Made by a program: the position numbers and the translations under genes
Notes under the pieces: model-generated
Database searches by the model: none
What the model was told of the DNA's origin: nothing
What the model saw: only the letters and a program-made list of their open reading frames with translations
Part shown: positions 1-11,158 of the stretch, one piece after another
Position numbering within the stretch: position 1 is the stretch's first letter
Layout: the number at the start of each line of letters is the position of its first letter
NCBI GenBank assembly: GCA_031763025.1
Contig: JASSKH010000006.1
Location: 3,142,958 to 3,206,957 of the forward strand
DNA length: 64,000 nucleotides
Direction of reading: 5' to 3'
DNA from: Macrocystis pyrifera
Lineage: Eukaryota > Sar > Phaeophyceae > Laminariales > Laminariaceae

Positions 1-1866
1 CCACTTCGCACCTACAGGTTTCCGCCCTTTTGGCGGTGTCGCGGCTTCGTACGTACCGGTCGTTTTGTGACCGTCCAACTCAATTTTCATGGCCTCGTGC
101 CACGCCGCTTTGTATTGAGAACGCTCTACATCTGCTACGGACTGTGGGGGCGGTTCTATGTCTTCCGGGAAACCACTCGGCATGGACACGCTCAACTCAC
201 CTTTGTTCTCCACAGCAGGTCCTCCGGCCATCAAAGCCACTGCGTCCTCCATCGTCCAGGGCGTACGATCCAGCATACTCCCAGGCTTCGTCCACGACTC
301 GTACGCTGCCGCAAGCAGCGCGTCTGCGGCTCCTTCATCCATCCTTACCTGGTGCACAGCAGGTTCACCCTCCAGGCGTTGGCGTTGACCCCGGGTCTGG
401 CCCCGTACAGTCGGGGGGAGCCGGCCCCAGCTGCTGAGCTCGTGTGCGGTCCTCCCCGACAGGACCGCGGGGGGATCCTCACCGTTCCCTTGGACGGTGT
501 CGGAGGCTGATGCTGCGCCCGGGTCGTTTCCGGCCCTCCCTGTTGGGACCGAGGAGGCGTCCACGGCGCCCCCTTGAGACGAACCCATCGTCTCGCGTGT
601 TTCGGCCCTCCCTGCCGGGACCGAGGAGGCGTCCACGGCGCCCCCTTGAGACGAACCCATCGTCTCGGGTGTTTCGGCCCTCCCTGCCGGGACCGAGGAG
701 GCGTCCACGGCGCCCCGTTGAGACGAACCCATCGTCTCGGGGTGTTTCGGCCCTCCCTGCCGGGACCGAGGAGGCGTCCACGGCGCCCCCTTGAGACGAA
801 CGCATCGTCTCGGGTGTTTCGGCCCTCCCTGCCGGGACCGAGGAGGCGTCCACGGCGCCCCCTTGAGACGAACGCATCGTCTCGGGTGTTTCGGCCCTAC
901 CTGCCGGGACCGAGGAGGCGTCCACGGCGCCCCCTTGAGACGAACCCATCGTCTCGGGTGTTTCGCCGCTGGCCTCGCCGGCGGCAGGTGCCTGCTGTGC
1001 GCGCTCCAGCATAAACGCGTCCAGGTCAAAACCCCACGTGCCGGAAGCGAGGAGGCGTCCACGGCGCCCCCTTGAGACGAACCCATCGTCTCGGCTGTTT
1101 CGACCCTCCCTGCCGGGACCGAGGAGGCGTCCACGGCGCCCCCTTGAGACGAATCCATCGTCTCGGCTGTTTCGGCCCTCCCTGCCGGGACCGAGGAGGC
1201 GTCCACGGCGCTCCCTTGAGACGAATCCATCGAGTTTTCGGTGTCTAATTCCCCTACGGGAATGTACTGTGGTGGATCCGACACGAAAGCAGACAAGAAA
1301 CCAACTCCTTTGGCGTAATACCGAGCATCTCTTGTCCAGGGGTTGAACTCAGATTTTAGCCCACTAAACGATGGCACAGGAATGTGTTTGAAGGCCAAAT
1401 GGCGCGATAGAGGCAGATCAAATCCACCACCCAACTCACCGCCAGGGTATGCACCCCATCCTCCTGTCCTCCCATGCTGGTCTGGATGACCCCTCGGTGG
1501 GCCAACCTCGACAGGCAACGCAGTTCTTCCGCGTCCAGTTGCTCCCAAATCTGGCGAGGCGCCCTCACGCAAATTTGTCTCTTGTTCTGCTGCAGTCTCT
1601 CTTACAGCAGTGGGTACTGCCCCTTGTGGGCTCTCCCCTACAGCAGTGGTTCCTACCTCTGCTGGACTTTCTCCTACAGCAACGCTGCCTTCAGCGCTGC
1701 CTGGCTCCGATCGACCGTTGTTCCTCATGAACTCGGTCATCATTTCCCTCATGGCGTTCAGCATCGACGCCTCTCTTTTCTCCATCACCAGCTTGACCTC
1801 GCGTCGCAGCGTTTCAACGTCAATTGGAGAGTCGCGCTCTTCTTGAGCCGATCCCTTCGAGGGCAT
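1..1866 (-). CDS. Ty1/copia-type gag-pol polyprotein, internally deleted, runs off left edge
   Basis: A single frame stays open from an ATG at 1866 to base 1 (622 codons, no stop), so the protein is incomplete at its C-terminus. The N-terminus (MPSKGSAQEE) is charged and probably helical. Residues about 163-200 contain FSGLKSEFNPW and look like a copia gag segment. Residues about 212-445 are the 24-residue minisatellite repeat (unit SSQGGAVDASSVPAGR plus an ETPETM-like end). Residues about 583-622 match the start of copia reverse transcriptase: AAWHEAMKIELDGHKT, then KPVGAKW at the edge. No zinc knuckle, protease or integrase lies between gag and RT, where several hundred residues are normal, so this is a deletion derivative. 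A primer-binding-like site follows the LTR just upstream of the ATG. The reading phase relative to the repeat changes inside the minisatellite, so the frame has slipped while staying open. Family assignment is firm; activity is unlikely. Confidence 0.82.
   Translation of the reverse strand, partial: MPSKGSAQEERDSPIDVETLRREVKLVMEKREASMLNAMREMMTEFMRNNGRSEPGSAEGSVAVGESPAEVGTTAVGESPQGAVPTAVRETAAEQETNLREGASPDLGATGRGRTALPVEVGPPRGHPDQHGRTGGWGAYPGGELGGGFDLPLSRHLAFKHIPVPSFSGLKSEFNPWTRDARYYAKGVGFLSAFVSDPPQYIPVGELDTENSMDSSQGSAVDASSVPAGRAETAETMDSSQGGAVDASSVPAGRVETAETMGSSQGGAVDASSLPARGVLTWTRLCWSAHSRHLPPARPAAKHPRRWVRLKGAPWTPPRSRQVGPKHPRRCVRLKGAPWTPPRSRQGGPKHPRRCVRLKGAPWTPPRSRQGGPKHPETMGSSQRGAVDASSVPAGRAETPETMGSSQGGAVDASSVPAGRAETRETMGSSQGGAVDASSVPTGRAGNDPGAASASDTVQGNGEDPPAVLSGRTAHELSSWGRLPPTVRGQTRGQRQRLEGEPAVHQVRMDEGAADALLAAAYESWTKPGSMLDRTPWTMEDAVALMAGGPAVENKGELSVSMPSGFPEDIEPPPQSVADVERSQYKAAWHEAMKIELDGHKTTGTYEAATPPKGRKPVGAKW
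530..1236 (-). repeat. 72-bp coding minisatellite inside the copia frame
   Basis: Nine copies of a GC-rich 72-bp unit (24 codons) are anchored by TTGAGACGAA at about 574, 646, 718, 791, 863, 935, 1072, 1144 and 1216. Spacing is 72 bp, except for one 73-bp step (an extra G near 730) and one 137-bp step that holds about 65 bp of non-repeat sequence (about 964-1036). The units are nearly identical, implying recent expansion. Confidence 0.93.
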
Positions 1867-1869
1867 CGT

Positions 1870-1884
1870 GGGCTTCTGGTACCA
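1870..1884 (-). promoter_or_regulatory. Primer-binding site of the copia element
   Basis: The minus strand reads TGGTACCAGAAGCCC immediately before the gag ATG. This resembles the TGGTATCAGAGC site, complementary to initiator tRNA-Met, that is usual in copia elements. It marks the inner edge of the LTR. Confidence 0.6.
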
Positions 1885-1886
1885 GA

Positions 1887-2230
1887 CCTCAAACGTTCAA
1901 GAGCACTAGTGTGTTCGTAGAGTCCAAGCCTGGATGCCCTGACCACCACGTGGTCTGATGAGTTTCTTTATAATCGTTGTATTAGAGGACAGAGGAGGGG
2001 AGAGAGAGCGGAGCCTAGCTCGTAGCTCGGAGCAGAGAACGGAGCAGAGAACGGAGCAGAGAACGGAGTGCTCAAACTCTCCTCGTGAACACACGGCATA
2101 ATTCATAATAACGCCTGCGAAGATATACGCAACCCTCTACAACTTGTAACCGTCGCTGCTGGAACGATCCAAACGAACAAAAGATATAGGCCAGCGGCTC
2201 CCCTGAATGCTGCCCGGGTCAACAGGACAA
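1887..2230 (-). mobile_element. 5' LTR / leader of the copia element (outer boundary approximate)
   Basis: This non-coding sequence lies between the primer-binding site and unrelated DNA. On the minus strand it contains a TATA-like TTATAAAG near 1968 and three tandem copies of a short CTCTGCTCCGTT-type motif (2035-2070), as expected for an LTR promoter. The other LTR is outside the window, so the start (a TGTTGACCC near 2224) is only a guess. Confidence 0.45.
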
Positions 2231-4449
2231 TTTTAACTAATCATTCTGCGCACTGATACTATATCACCCGAACAAGGGATATTGATATGATGTTGCAACA
2301 TGTTGAAACCTTTGCATTTCACAAATATTTATAGATTGATTGCATGTTGTTGATTTGGTTCGAAGTGTGAATAATTCTTTCGGAGATGAGCTGCTGCTGT
2401 TCTTGCTACTGCTGTTTTTGTTACTTCTGTTGTTTTAGTAGTGTGAATAATGTTGCTGTTCTCGCTGCTGCTGTTTTTGCTACTTCTGTTGTTTTAATGT
2501 CTAGATATTATTTTATATGGCTTGTTGTGTGGATTCGAAAGTAGTGTATACGAGATATGTATGTATGTGTCAAGATATGTCAATAATTGTAAAATTAGGT
2601 AAAAATGGAATATAGACGAGGCGTATTACGCAGCTTGCAAAGTTGAGTATCAACTATTTAATCAGTCGAACTCACAGCTGACGTATTTCAAAATTTATAA
2701 AAAAATCTCAAAATATAGACGAGGCGTATTACGCAGCTTTCAAAGTTGAGTATCAACTATTTAATCAGTCGAACTCACAGCTGACGTATTTCAAAATTTA
2801 TAAAATATTTTCAGATACGTACGAGTAGAAGTCATGTTCGCATACCGACCTCAAATCTTCGTCCGCTTACCCTGAGGTTGCGACGTGCTTCGTCTACCTT
2901 TACTTGGTTGGAACCACTAGCTCTACCTATTGACAAAAGACGGGCGGTATCGCAGGTTTCACAAAGTTGACTTATTGGTAAAGCGAAGGGTAGTGAAGAC
3001 ATTTATCGTGCTTTAGCGAGCGTTTGGTTCTTTGTGGAAGTGCAGCTGTGGATCATCCAGACACACGCAGACGCATGTTCGATTTTAGCACTTGGATCCG
3101 TCGTTGCTGGCTGCTACACGCAGGAAACAGTACCACACAGATCACAAAAAAATTACGACACCAACAACGTCAGAAGTCGGTGCCGGACATGCCGGCGAAG
3201 GGAGAAGTGCGCGTTTTTGAATTTATTTGGGAGAAAAAACTGGAATATTTTCTATTCGCATTTGTTACTCTAAGTTGATATGACAAAGTGGGCATCAAAG
3301 ATCACTCGATTAAAACACTGTTTTTTGGGCATCAGACGAACTACATAAATAATATAAGATGGATAATAGATGGATGTACTATGTTGTTTTTTCGCACATC
3401 GGCCACGATTTCTCTTCTGGCCACGGGTCTTTCTATATCTGCTGCGGGGCACACAGGGGGCCACCGTGTACACCACCACAGCGCCAGTCGGGGTCCCGGT
3501 CAGGCTCTATGGCGTGTGCTCTGGGCGTTCAAAGCCGCGAAATCTGGCAAGCAATCGTGGGGAGGCATTCCGCCCCAGCTAGATCCAGACAGGACGATGG
3601 AAACCCCACCATTCAATATTGTTTTGCTCTGCTGCTGTTGTATCACGTCTGTTTTACACTGGCGCGGTCTCTCACGCTTTCTACCATATGCCAGCAATGG
3701 AAGGACAGCAGTCGCACACCAAGCTTTTCCTTTCTACACGTCCACGGACGGTGCATATGCACGAAAGAGCACATGAACAATCTCAAGAAAGGTGCAATCT
3801 ACTGGGTGCTGCGCAGGGGGGAGGAAGACGAAACGGACCCAAACTGCAACAGCAGCATCGTTACAACATCAGTAAAACAGCACCAGCGCTTCACACTTTA
3901 TGGTTTGTGATAGCTACGGTGGTTTGTGTTTGTATTCGTGTGTGCAGTGTTTCCCAGGAGATACATGCAATTATGTTCACATTTCTCGTACACTTTTGAA
4001 ACTCGAGCATCACGTCGTCGAACCTCGTCCTGTCACCTCACACAGCAGTAGTATACAGCAGCAGTACTCGGAGTACATAGGGAATCCCGATGATGATGAT
4101 GCTCCTCCTTTTCAACCTGCGACACCCCCGGGATTTCAAGTCAACCATATCCCACAGGGAAATCTTGTACCTAGTACATATGTACAGCAGTATATACGTA
4201 CCCATATGGTATGGTATGATGTTCTCACGTTAGCTCACTTCCCTAAAATCCTGGCTGTGGTAACAAAACAGGCTGTAAACAAAAGTGCATCCTGATGGGA
4301 GAAAACAGATACCTGGTATGTACGAGTACGAGTACGGGTGCTGCACGTACCATTCTATACTGCTGTCCAGCAACCAAATACAGAGAATAGTACACTGTAC
4401 CTGTGCATACCACCACGAGTAAACGATACCAGAAGTAACAAAACCCAAC
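2230..4449. other. No supportable gene
   Basis: Apart from the 2611-2806 duplication and short CTG-rich tracts (2390-2490), I see nothing here. The longest frames (for example 3359-3910, plus) are Cys/Ser-rich, overlap frames in other phases, and match no family I recognise. Confidence 0.5.
2611..2806. repeat. 103-bp tandem duplication
   Basis: The unit starting TATAGACGAGGCGTATTACG at 2611 repeats at 2714 with very few differences. A diverged, inverted relative lies at 14490-14600 (shared GTGAGTTCGACTG and AGTTGATAC blocks), so the unit belongs to a dispersed family. Confidence 0.85.
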
Positions 4450-4550
4450 CTATTCGAGAGGTAGGGAGATGTAGACTACTCATAAAAATGTTACGTAACA
4501 AACGCTACATGAATTTGAGGCTTATAAACTCGATTTTCACCACATTCTCC
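4450..4550. repeat. Half copy of a foldback repeat
   Basis: This shares ATGTTACGTAACAA, GCTACAT and ATAAACTCGATTTTCACCAC with the palindromic element at 17765-17895, but only one arm is present. Confidence 0.6.
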
Positions 4551-4724
4551 CTCACTAAACCTGACTTATCTCTTCTTATGAGTAAGTCAGCAACCCCGAT
4601 GAGACTCTGAGTATCCAAGTTTTACCTCTGACTTTTCGGCACTGGACTCAGTATGCAATGATCGCATTGCTATCATTATTCCTTCCTAGTTGTTTTCCAA
4701 GGCTTATCACAGTGACTGAGAATC

Positions 4725-5070
4725 GTGACGGGACGGGACGGGACAGATTTGACTCGTTTGGCGGGGAAGAAAATGAAAACGGGACGGTAAAATGAGGACA
4801 TAAAAAATTGGCGGGACGGGACAGCGGGTGCAAATCTTCTCGACGGGACGGCAAAAGTCAACGGGGATGATTTTCAAGACGGGACGGGACGGTGAATATT
4901 TTTTCCCTCGGCGGGACGAGACGGTAAATTTTTTTTCTTCGGCGGGACGGGACGGTAATTTGTTTTTTTCTCGGCGGGTCGGGACGGTAATTTCTTTTTC
5001 TTCGGCGGGGCGGGACGGTAAATATTGTTTTTCTCGGCTGAGAGGGACGGTAAATATATTTTTCTTCTTT
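4725..5070. repeat. GACGGGACGG satellite array
   Basis: Degenerate tandem units (about 32-45 bp) alternate a GGCGGGACGGGACGG core with AT-rich TAAATTTTTTTTCTTC spacers. The minus-strand frames here (PSRPAEKK-like repeats) are by-products of the array and not genes. A second array of the same family is at 17265-17580, and both border a GATAAGCCTT or AAGGCTTATC motif. Confidence 0.8.
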
Positions 5071-6894
5071 CCTGCCGCAAGGTCGGCGCGGTTGTACGCG
5101 AAGAATTTCCCGCACACTGCTGCTGGTTCCGCGAATGGAGCCGTCCCGGCGCAGACGTTTTCGTCTCGACCCGCAGCCCAAGCCCCGAGAAGTGCTGCCA
5201 CTACACGGGCGGCGACTTCTGATCTCTTCCCACCCCTGCCCCAAGCACTGTTGTTGCGTTGCCAGCTCATGGTGACTGTTCTGATGGTTGTGCTTGCGCT
5301 GTTACTTTCTTGGTGGTTGTGGAAGCGGAGGCGGTGGTGGTGGTGATTCTATATAGTCCTCCCGCTGCTGTGGGCGATCGAGCCCGCCCGTGAGATAGGC
5401 ATCCATGGCGTCCGTGGCGGTCACACCAAAGATTTTGGGAGACAGCACTTTCACCCCTTGACAGACAGCGACTTTGCATTACCATGCTTTGACCGACACC
5501 AAACTAGTACCTGGTATGTTTTAATATGTAACACTCGGCCCTACATCCTCGACAGCGCACACGTTTTGCGTCCCGCTTGATAACATGTTTCCTGACATCT
5601 TTTGGGCCACACCAGTGTGGCCATGAGTTGATTCATCTCTGTGTTGTTTGTGTGTGGTGGCGAGTCTGTGGCTGGTGTTGTGTTATGCATGAGATGATAC
5701 TGCCGTCAGTTGCGAGTGGAAATATGGGCTCAGCGACCATAGGTAGGGGTCCAGATTTATATATCGATTTTTCGCGCGAAGCGCGAAAAAAAATATAAAG
5801 GCGTTTTTCTCGGGAGTGTTCAGCGCAGAACACTTATTAGCCTCAAGAAAAAATAAGAAACAAGAATGCCGGCCCAGGTTGGATTTCTTATTATTGAAAA
5901 TGTATTCCACAGATAATAACAGTACAAGGATCTCGAATTTTCTTATTGTCGTATAATATCTCTTTTTTACTCCTCGTGTATATAATGTGTAAAAATACCT
6001 ATCTGTACAGTACAAGTACTCTGTTTCCCTTGTGTTCATCACGGTGTCATGACAGAAGAGCAGAAAAACTTTCACAGCGATATAAGTCGATTTCAAGTAA
6101 TGGTAGGTAGCTCTTCGAGATAAGGTCCGATTGACAAGCGGTTTTTTACGTTTCAATCTTTGGCACTATTCGGATGAAGTGGTTGGGTGGGTGTTTTGTT
6201 GAAGGTAAGGTGTTGTAGAGGCGGTGCGGTCAAAGTAGGCAACCTCAAAGATTTAAACGTAATAAGTGCGACATCAGCGACCTACTGACAACTCTATAGA
6301 ATGAAAGGATGTCGTGATAAGTAACGACCAAACACGATTCACCGAACTCTTGTGTACCGGGATTCTCATTTTATTCGACTCGTTTACAACACAAATCTTG
6401 AATTTATCAAAATTCACAGCATTTAACGACACAACGCACACAAATGCACCATCTACGATTTACAGCCATCTGGCCCTCTCCAAGCTTCGCCCTGAGAAAC
6501 GAACCCTTCAAGCCTGAGCGATGTTAGCCCCCCCCCTGACAAAATAATAAAATAACCTCTAGGTAGGTTCAGCGATATTACCACAAAATCTTTGTAACGG
6601 GCGTTTTTGGCTATGTAAACGTTTTTCTTGGGCGAAGTACACTACAAAACACTTGATAATAGTGAGGAAAAAAAAGGAGCAGGGATGCTGGTCTCGCCCG
6701 AATTTCTTATTCGGGAAAGTTACGTTCTATACTGACTTCAGTACAACCGCTGTCAAACTTCTTATTTTCCCGTCATTTACTTTTACAGTGGGCTCCTTTA
6801 CCTGTGTTCTGGTATATAGAGGGCAAGATTCTGTTGTTTAACGTCAAAAGTCGACTTCAAGTAATAGTGCATATCCGCTCGAGATAAAATCCGA

Positions 6895-7380
6895 TTGCAA
6901 AACGATTTTTCACGTTGGATTACCTGGTACTTTCCACTTAGACTGGCAGTGCAGATATATTTGATGCAGATGCAGGGTTGTGGGGGTGTCGTCACAAATA
7001 TAGGCAACGAAAAACAAGAAAAAACATTATGTACGACTGCAGCTATTAATAGCTGCTCTAGAATTTTATCTCGGACGACACAGAACGATCACACGTACAT
7101 GAGATACTCACCGCAACGTGTCCGAAGGAAGTGGTATCTCGTAAAATATACCACTATGTTAAACACGGATACATGGAGAGTTGTCTGGTGATATAATGAC
7201 GAAGTTCACTGCATTTTAGACAACATACACAACGCAGATCTACGTCGCCCTCGGCCTTCTCCAAGAAAACATATTGCAATACACGGAAAACGCCGAGACG
7301 TTCCTTAACAAGTGCCTGGTAGACGATTTCAATCGAAAAACGTATTTTCAGCAGCAGCCAGGGCTACACTAAACCCTGCA
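6895..7380 (+). pseudogene. Gene B, copy 1: small frame of unknown function
   Basis: The frame contains NDFSRWITWYFP, GCGGVVTNIGN and, further on, RKWYLVKYTTMLNTDTWRVV, then a stop where copy 2 reads WWCKDEVHCILDN. After that stop the homologous DEVHCILDN stretch continues in frame, so this copy appears interrupted. It lies tail-to-tail with gene A at the outer end of the element. No known domain is recognised; conservation with copy 2 across several segments is the only evidence of coding. Confidence 0.4.
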
Positions 7381-7712
7381 CGTTAGTCCATGTTTAACGT
7401 CAGTGGCAACTAAAGACAATCGCCTCTGCGACCACGACAGCCATATTTAAATTCCTCGTACGACCCGCGGACCAATGGGAACTTGCAAGGAGGAAACTCA
7501 ATTTTCCTCTGCGTTCGTTTTCCTTCTCAGGGCGAGGGCCAGCAGGCACGCTACGTCCTTGCTCGTCCAAAAATGGGTCCAGGGTCGATCTGAGACCATC
7601 CACCCTTGCGTTGTGCGCATTCCTGGCAACTTCCGGAATTCTCCATCGGTGTACGACCGCCATTCCCTCCGCCCCCCCCCCCCCTGGCGATATCTACTCA
7701 CAAGGCGAGGAT

Positions 7713-8866
7713 TCACATCTCCACCCCTGCCCCCACCGTCCCGGCCGCGACGATGGGTGCCGCCAACGAATCCCGCATTGAGGGGTTGGGAGTAAACATT
7801 CGAGGCGTGGCCACGGCAGTGCTTAAACTTTTGGGCGGTGCTTGCTGCATCATCCCCCTGACGACCCCGCGGCGATTTTCATGATCGGGAGTCATGCGCG
7901 TTTCGCAGACGCCAAAGCATAGCTTTGTAGTTGGCTAGCTATCTTCCTGTTGGTGGAAAAGACGAAGAGGGTGCAAAGATACCGGCGGTAGCTAAGAATA
8001 TATGACGCGACCAGAAGGCAAGAATAGTGCAGCCACAACAGCGGTGATTGGTTGTGGCCCGAAAACGACTTCGAAGCGTTCCCGCCGATTTTAGTGAGCA
8101 GCCAATCTTGTACATCCGAAAGGTACGCGCATTTGACCCAGTTTACATATCACATTATAGAAATTATATTACTACATTAGTACCGCTATTTATTTTTTCA
8201 AGAAAACTAGCTAGCCATCTCCCTGCCAACAAGAGTACTCCCCTTGCCTTAGCACGATTCGTAACCGCGAGCAGGCTGCCAACACACGCACCGAAGTGAA
8301 CAAGCCTCTACATGTCGTTTCGATAGTAATACAAGCATCAACACCCGCCGCTCACCTGTATATCCCTGTCGTCTGGTCGCATTAGACCCGCGACTTTGTC
8401 GTCCAGATCAAGGGCGAGACCGATCCACTCGGTGCCTGCTCTGGTTCCACCTGCAGCGTCGCCACCTCCGGCATCAGAATTATCTGGCAATTGGTTCAAA
8501 AATTATGCGGTCCATGCCAGATGAGCGTATAGGACAGTGAAACCGAAGTCTCAATCACACGCAAGGGCTACACAATATCGTTCGCTAGCATCAGAAGTGT
8601 CAGACTCCACCATACGAAAAAAAAGTAGAATGTTTACACGCATGCCATCCTCACGTTAGAGCCCCAGCAAACAACCATTGACTCACCTGCTCCTTTCGCG
8701 GTGTTCCCGGTAGGAAGGTCCTCGTTGTTGAAGTCGCCATTGCCTCCGCACCATCGTCCAGCGGTGGCTTATAAGATTCCGCCTGCGGATGATATATACG
8801 CCCCGCAACGCTAAATCATCGAAAGAGGCAGGTTGAGCAGACTCTGGCCGTGTTTTGTCTTGGCGT

Positions 8867-8907
<41 letters not shown>

Positions 8908-11020
8908 CTCAAGAAACCCTCCTCCTTCCTGAGCAGCACGCTCGCCTCTACGGCTGCATCAAACCCCTCGTCACCGTTCGCTGCGATTTCCTGGTTGGGC
9001 GCCGGTTCGGGGCGCTGCGCCCTGGCCTGCGGCAGTGGATACCGCATGTCGTTCCGTGCAACGCGTGCTCGTCGCTTGCCCGGCCTTTCATCACACAGGT
9101 ATTGGCGGCGACCTGGCGTAACGGGCGAAAGCACCTAGTAATGTTTCCCTCATGATCGTGACCCCTCCCCACAGCCCGACCAGCTGCGTCCGAGCTTCCC
9201 CGTGACAGAGAGCTTCACTCGCGGAGAGTAGCTGATGCTGTACAGACACACCTGTTTCGCCGATAGGGCGCAGACGAGATCTGTTTCGCGGAGAGGGGCG
9301 TGGACGAGGGCGAGAAGGACGAGGGTACTTCTGTGTGTAGCACTCGAGGGGCGCTGGGCGTTGCGGTTACGTATTGCAGTACCGACATATTCGATGATAG
9401 AGCTTTGACCGGCGACCGTATTTTCTATTTTCCTCGATATATTTCAAAACCAGGCGCCAGGTCCTCAGGTTCAGGGAACGCAGAGGCGAGGAGATGGCAC
9501 ACTTTGCACAGAACGACCGAGGTGGAGGTATCATATAACCTTAGTCCTGTTTTGTGTCGTTGAGACGAGCGCTCGTGCAGCGGGAGAACGGAATGGCGCT
9601 GTTCGGCAATTGTTTCTCCAGCAGGCATGCCGTCATAGCGGCGTGTTATCGAGACGAGTATGCTACCAATTTCAACTTGGCGAGCGGGTGCAAGTACAAG
9701 GTATTCGCCGCTTCTACGCCGCAGTTGTTAAAAAACCTGCGCAGCATCCGCTTTGATGGTGGTACTAGTCAGTGCAGGGGGGCCATCGAGCAGAAAGAAA
9801 GGCGGTCGCCGTGCAAGTTGGTGCAAAGACAAAAAAAAAGAGTGCAGGTACTCCTGCCAAAAAAAAAGGGACACAGGAAAAAACGTACCAAGATGTTACT
9901 TGTCGCGGTTGGCTACGCTCACCTTGATCGACCCTCGAGAGCAGTAGGGAACGTCTCCTTAGTGAACCCAGAAGGGACCCTCTGCATGTGGGAGAGGAAG
10001 GGCGTGCCGTGCTAGGGGGGTGCACTAATGGCCGCCCCTTTTTACTCCCCGAATCGACCGTCTCCCACCCGCGTCCACACCAAGAACCTCCTCCTTTTCC
10101 ACACGGCTGGTCGCTCTTACGAAGGGCATGAACAACATCGGCAGCGGCGGGGGGGCGAACACGATACTCGGCAGTAGGAACTCCATCTCTAGCTTTTGGA
10201 GAAGACGGGCCGGTTGGATCACGACGATCAGCTCGTTCTCCATGTACTGATCCCCGTTGCCTCCGTTGCCTCCTGAAGCATTGGGCGGTCAGTACAGGAG
10301 TCATCTGGGGATGGGTTCAACAAGCGAGACGGACGACGGACGACCGGTACAGGCGATGTCGAGTTGTAGAAAGACAAACTGCATCACTGGTTCTGACGAA
10401 ACAGGCAAGTCTGCTCTTGACCACCGTCATAACATTGCTAAGTTGGTGGTTGTTTTGCTGTTCTCTGGCTGCTGGGTCAAGCGTGCAACATAAAAACAGA
10501 GTAATACAACCTGCAGTTCACCTGTGAATAAAACCGAATGGGCGGCTTCAAGCCGTTGCCCCCGGTAGATCTTGAGCCTGGTCTCGTAGGAGAGCTCGAG
10601 CTGTCTGATAGGTTGCTCCCTGCTGCTACTGCTGCCTGGTCTGCTGATGTGGTTGTTGCTGTTGTTGTTGTTGCTGCTGCTGCTGCCGCCGCTGCTTGCT
10701 GTCGTTGGTGCAGGCACGGTGCTTCTCTCTACTGCTGTAGTATAATAGCACGGCCTTCCCCTTGAAGTCGACTGCTTTGAGAGTGCTGCTGCTGGCGGCT
10801 GTTGGTACTCCTCCTGGCACTGCTTCTCCTCTACGGCGTCTGAAGCCTGACACGGAGAGCGCTGACTGCTGCTGCTGCTGCTGTTCTGCTGCTGCTGTGC
10901 TGCTGCTGCTACTGCTCTTGTGCTGATGATGTGCTGGCGCCGCGAGGAAAGTGCGGCTCGTACACGAAACGTGACAGTCCAGTGATTTCGGGGTGATTTC
11001 GGACGCTTGGCCAATGACAT
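7713..11020 (-). CDS. Gene A, copy 1: spliced Gln/Ser-rich protein of unknown function
   Basis: Exon 1 (11020-10522) begins MSLAKRPKSPRNHWTVTFRV, runs through poly-Q, poly-S and N-rich tracts, and ends CACAG at a GTGAAC donor in phase 1. Exon 2 starts at 10272 after a TTCAG acceptor and continues in phase (GGNGGNGDQYMENELIVVIQ). Further exons, supported by conservation with copy 2 and by splice signals, are 9981-9923 (59 nt), 8782-8687 (96 nt) and 8483-8356 (128 nt, containing EWIGLALDLDDKVAGLMRP). The last exon has MQQAP and TPNPSMRDSLA and ends at a stop at 7713, the same place as in copy 2. Upstream are a TATATATATTTA box (about 11065) and ATTGG motifs. In one possible phase the 96-nt exon contains a TAA, so the gene may be damaged; exons between 9900 and 8800 are not resolved. 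I do not recognise the product. Confidence 0.5.
8868..8904. repeat. Run of 37 consecutive C
   Basis: An uninterrupted poly-C tract sits inside copy 1, just after the exon block encoding GDEGFDAAVEASVL. Copy 2 has a short GGGA repeat at the same place (about 25695-25720), so the homopolymer grew after the copies separated. Confidence 0.97.
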
Positions 11021-11158
11021 GCGCCGACTTTAAAACCCGTACTTTAATCTCGCTCGGTAAATCGTAAATATATATAGGGTTTGACCAATGAGAGTGCGCC
11101 GACTTTAAGATTCCCACCCGACCTATAGGCCCAGTGCCGAAATATGAAGTATGAAGAT

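Larger units (their letters stand above)
5740..11145 (-). mobile_element. Unclassified two-gene element, copy 1 (inverted relative to copy 2)
   Basis: Over about 4.3 kb this is the inverted counterpart of 23275-27725. Collinear matches include the gene A start (11020), the exons at 9923-9981, 8687-8782 and 8356-8483, the C-terminal exon ending at 7713, and gene B (6895-7380). Outer repeat blocks at about 5755-5840 and 6597-6665 (hairpin TTCGCGCGAAGCGCGAA, then GGCGTTTTTCTCGGG) match repeats flanking copy 2 on both sides, and are probably terminal repeats. The inner end fades at about 11145, where a young LTR element inserted. I recognise no transposase, so mobility is inferred from the dispersed terminal blocks and two-copy structure; an inverted segmental duplication is the alternative. 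Confidence 0.6.

Noticed and set aside
479..1346. Plus-strand and minus-strand frames (116-177 codons) across the 72-bp repeat
   Set aside because: The longer continuous minus-strand frame 1866-1 with copia motifs at both ends explains the region; the others are alternative phases of the repeat.
4707..5346. Overlapping frames of 128-187 codons rich in Arg, Pro, Ser and Lys
   Set aside because: They are by-products of the GACGGG array; all phases are open because the repeat lacks stops.
10640..10920. CRISPR-like regular repeat
   Set aside because: These are trinucleotide CTG/TTG runs encoding poly-Q and poly-S on the minus strand; there are no spacers.
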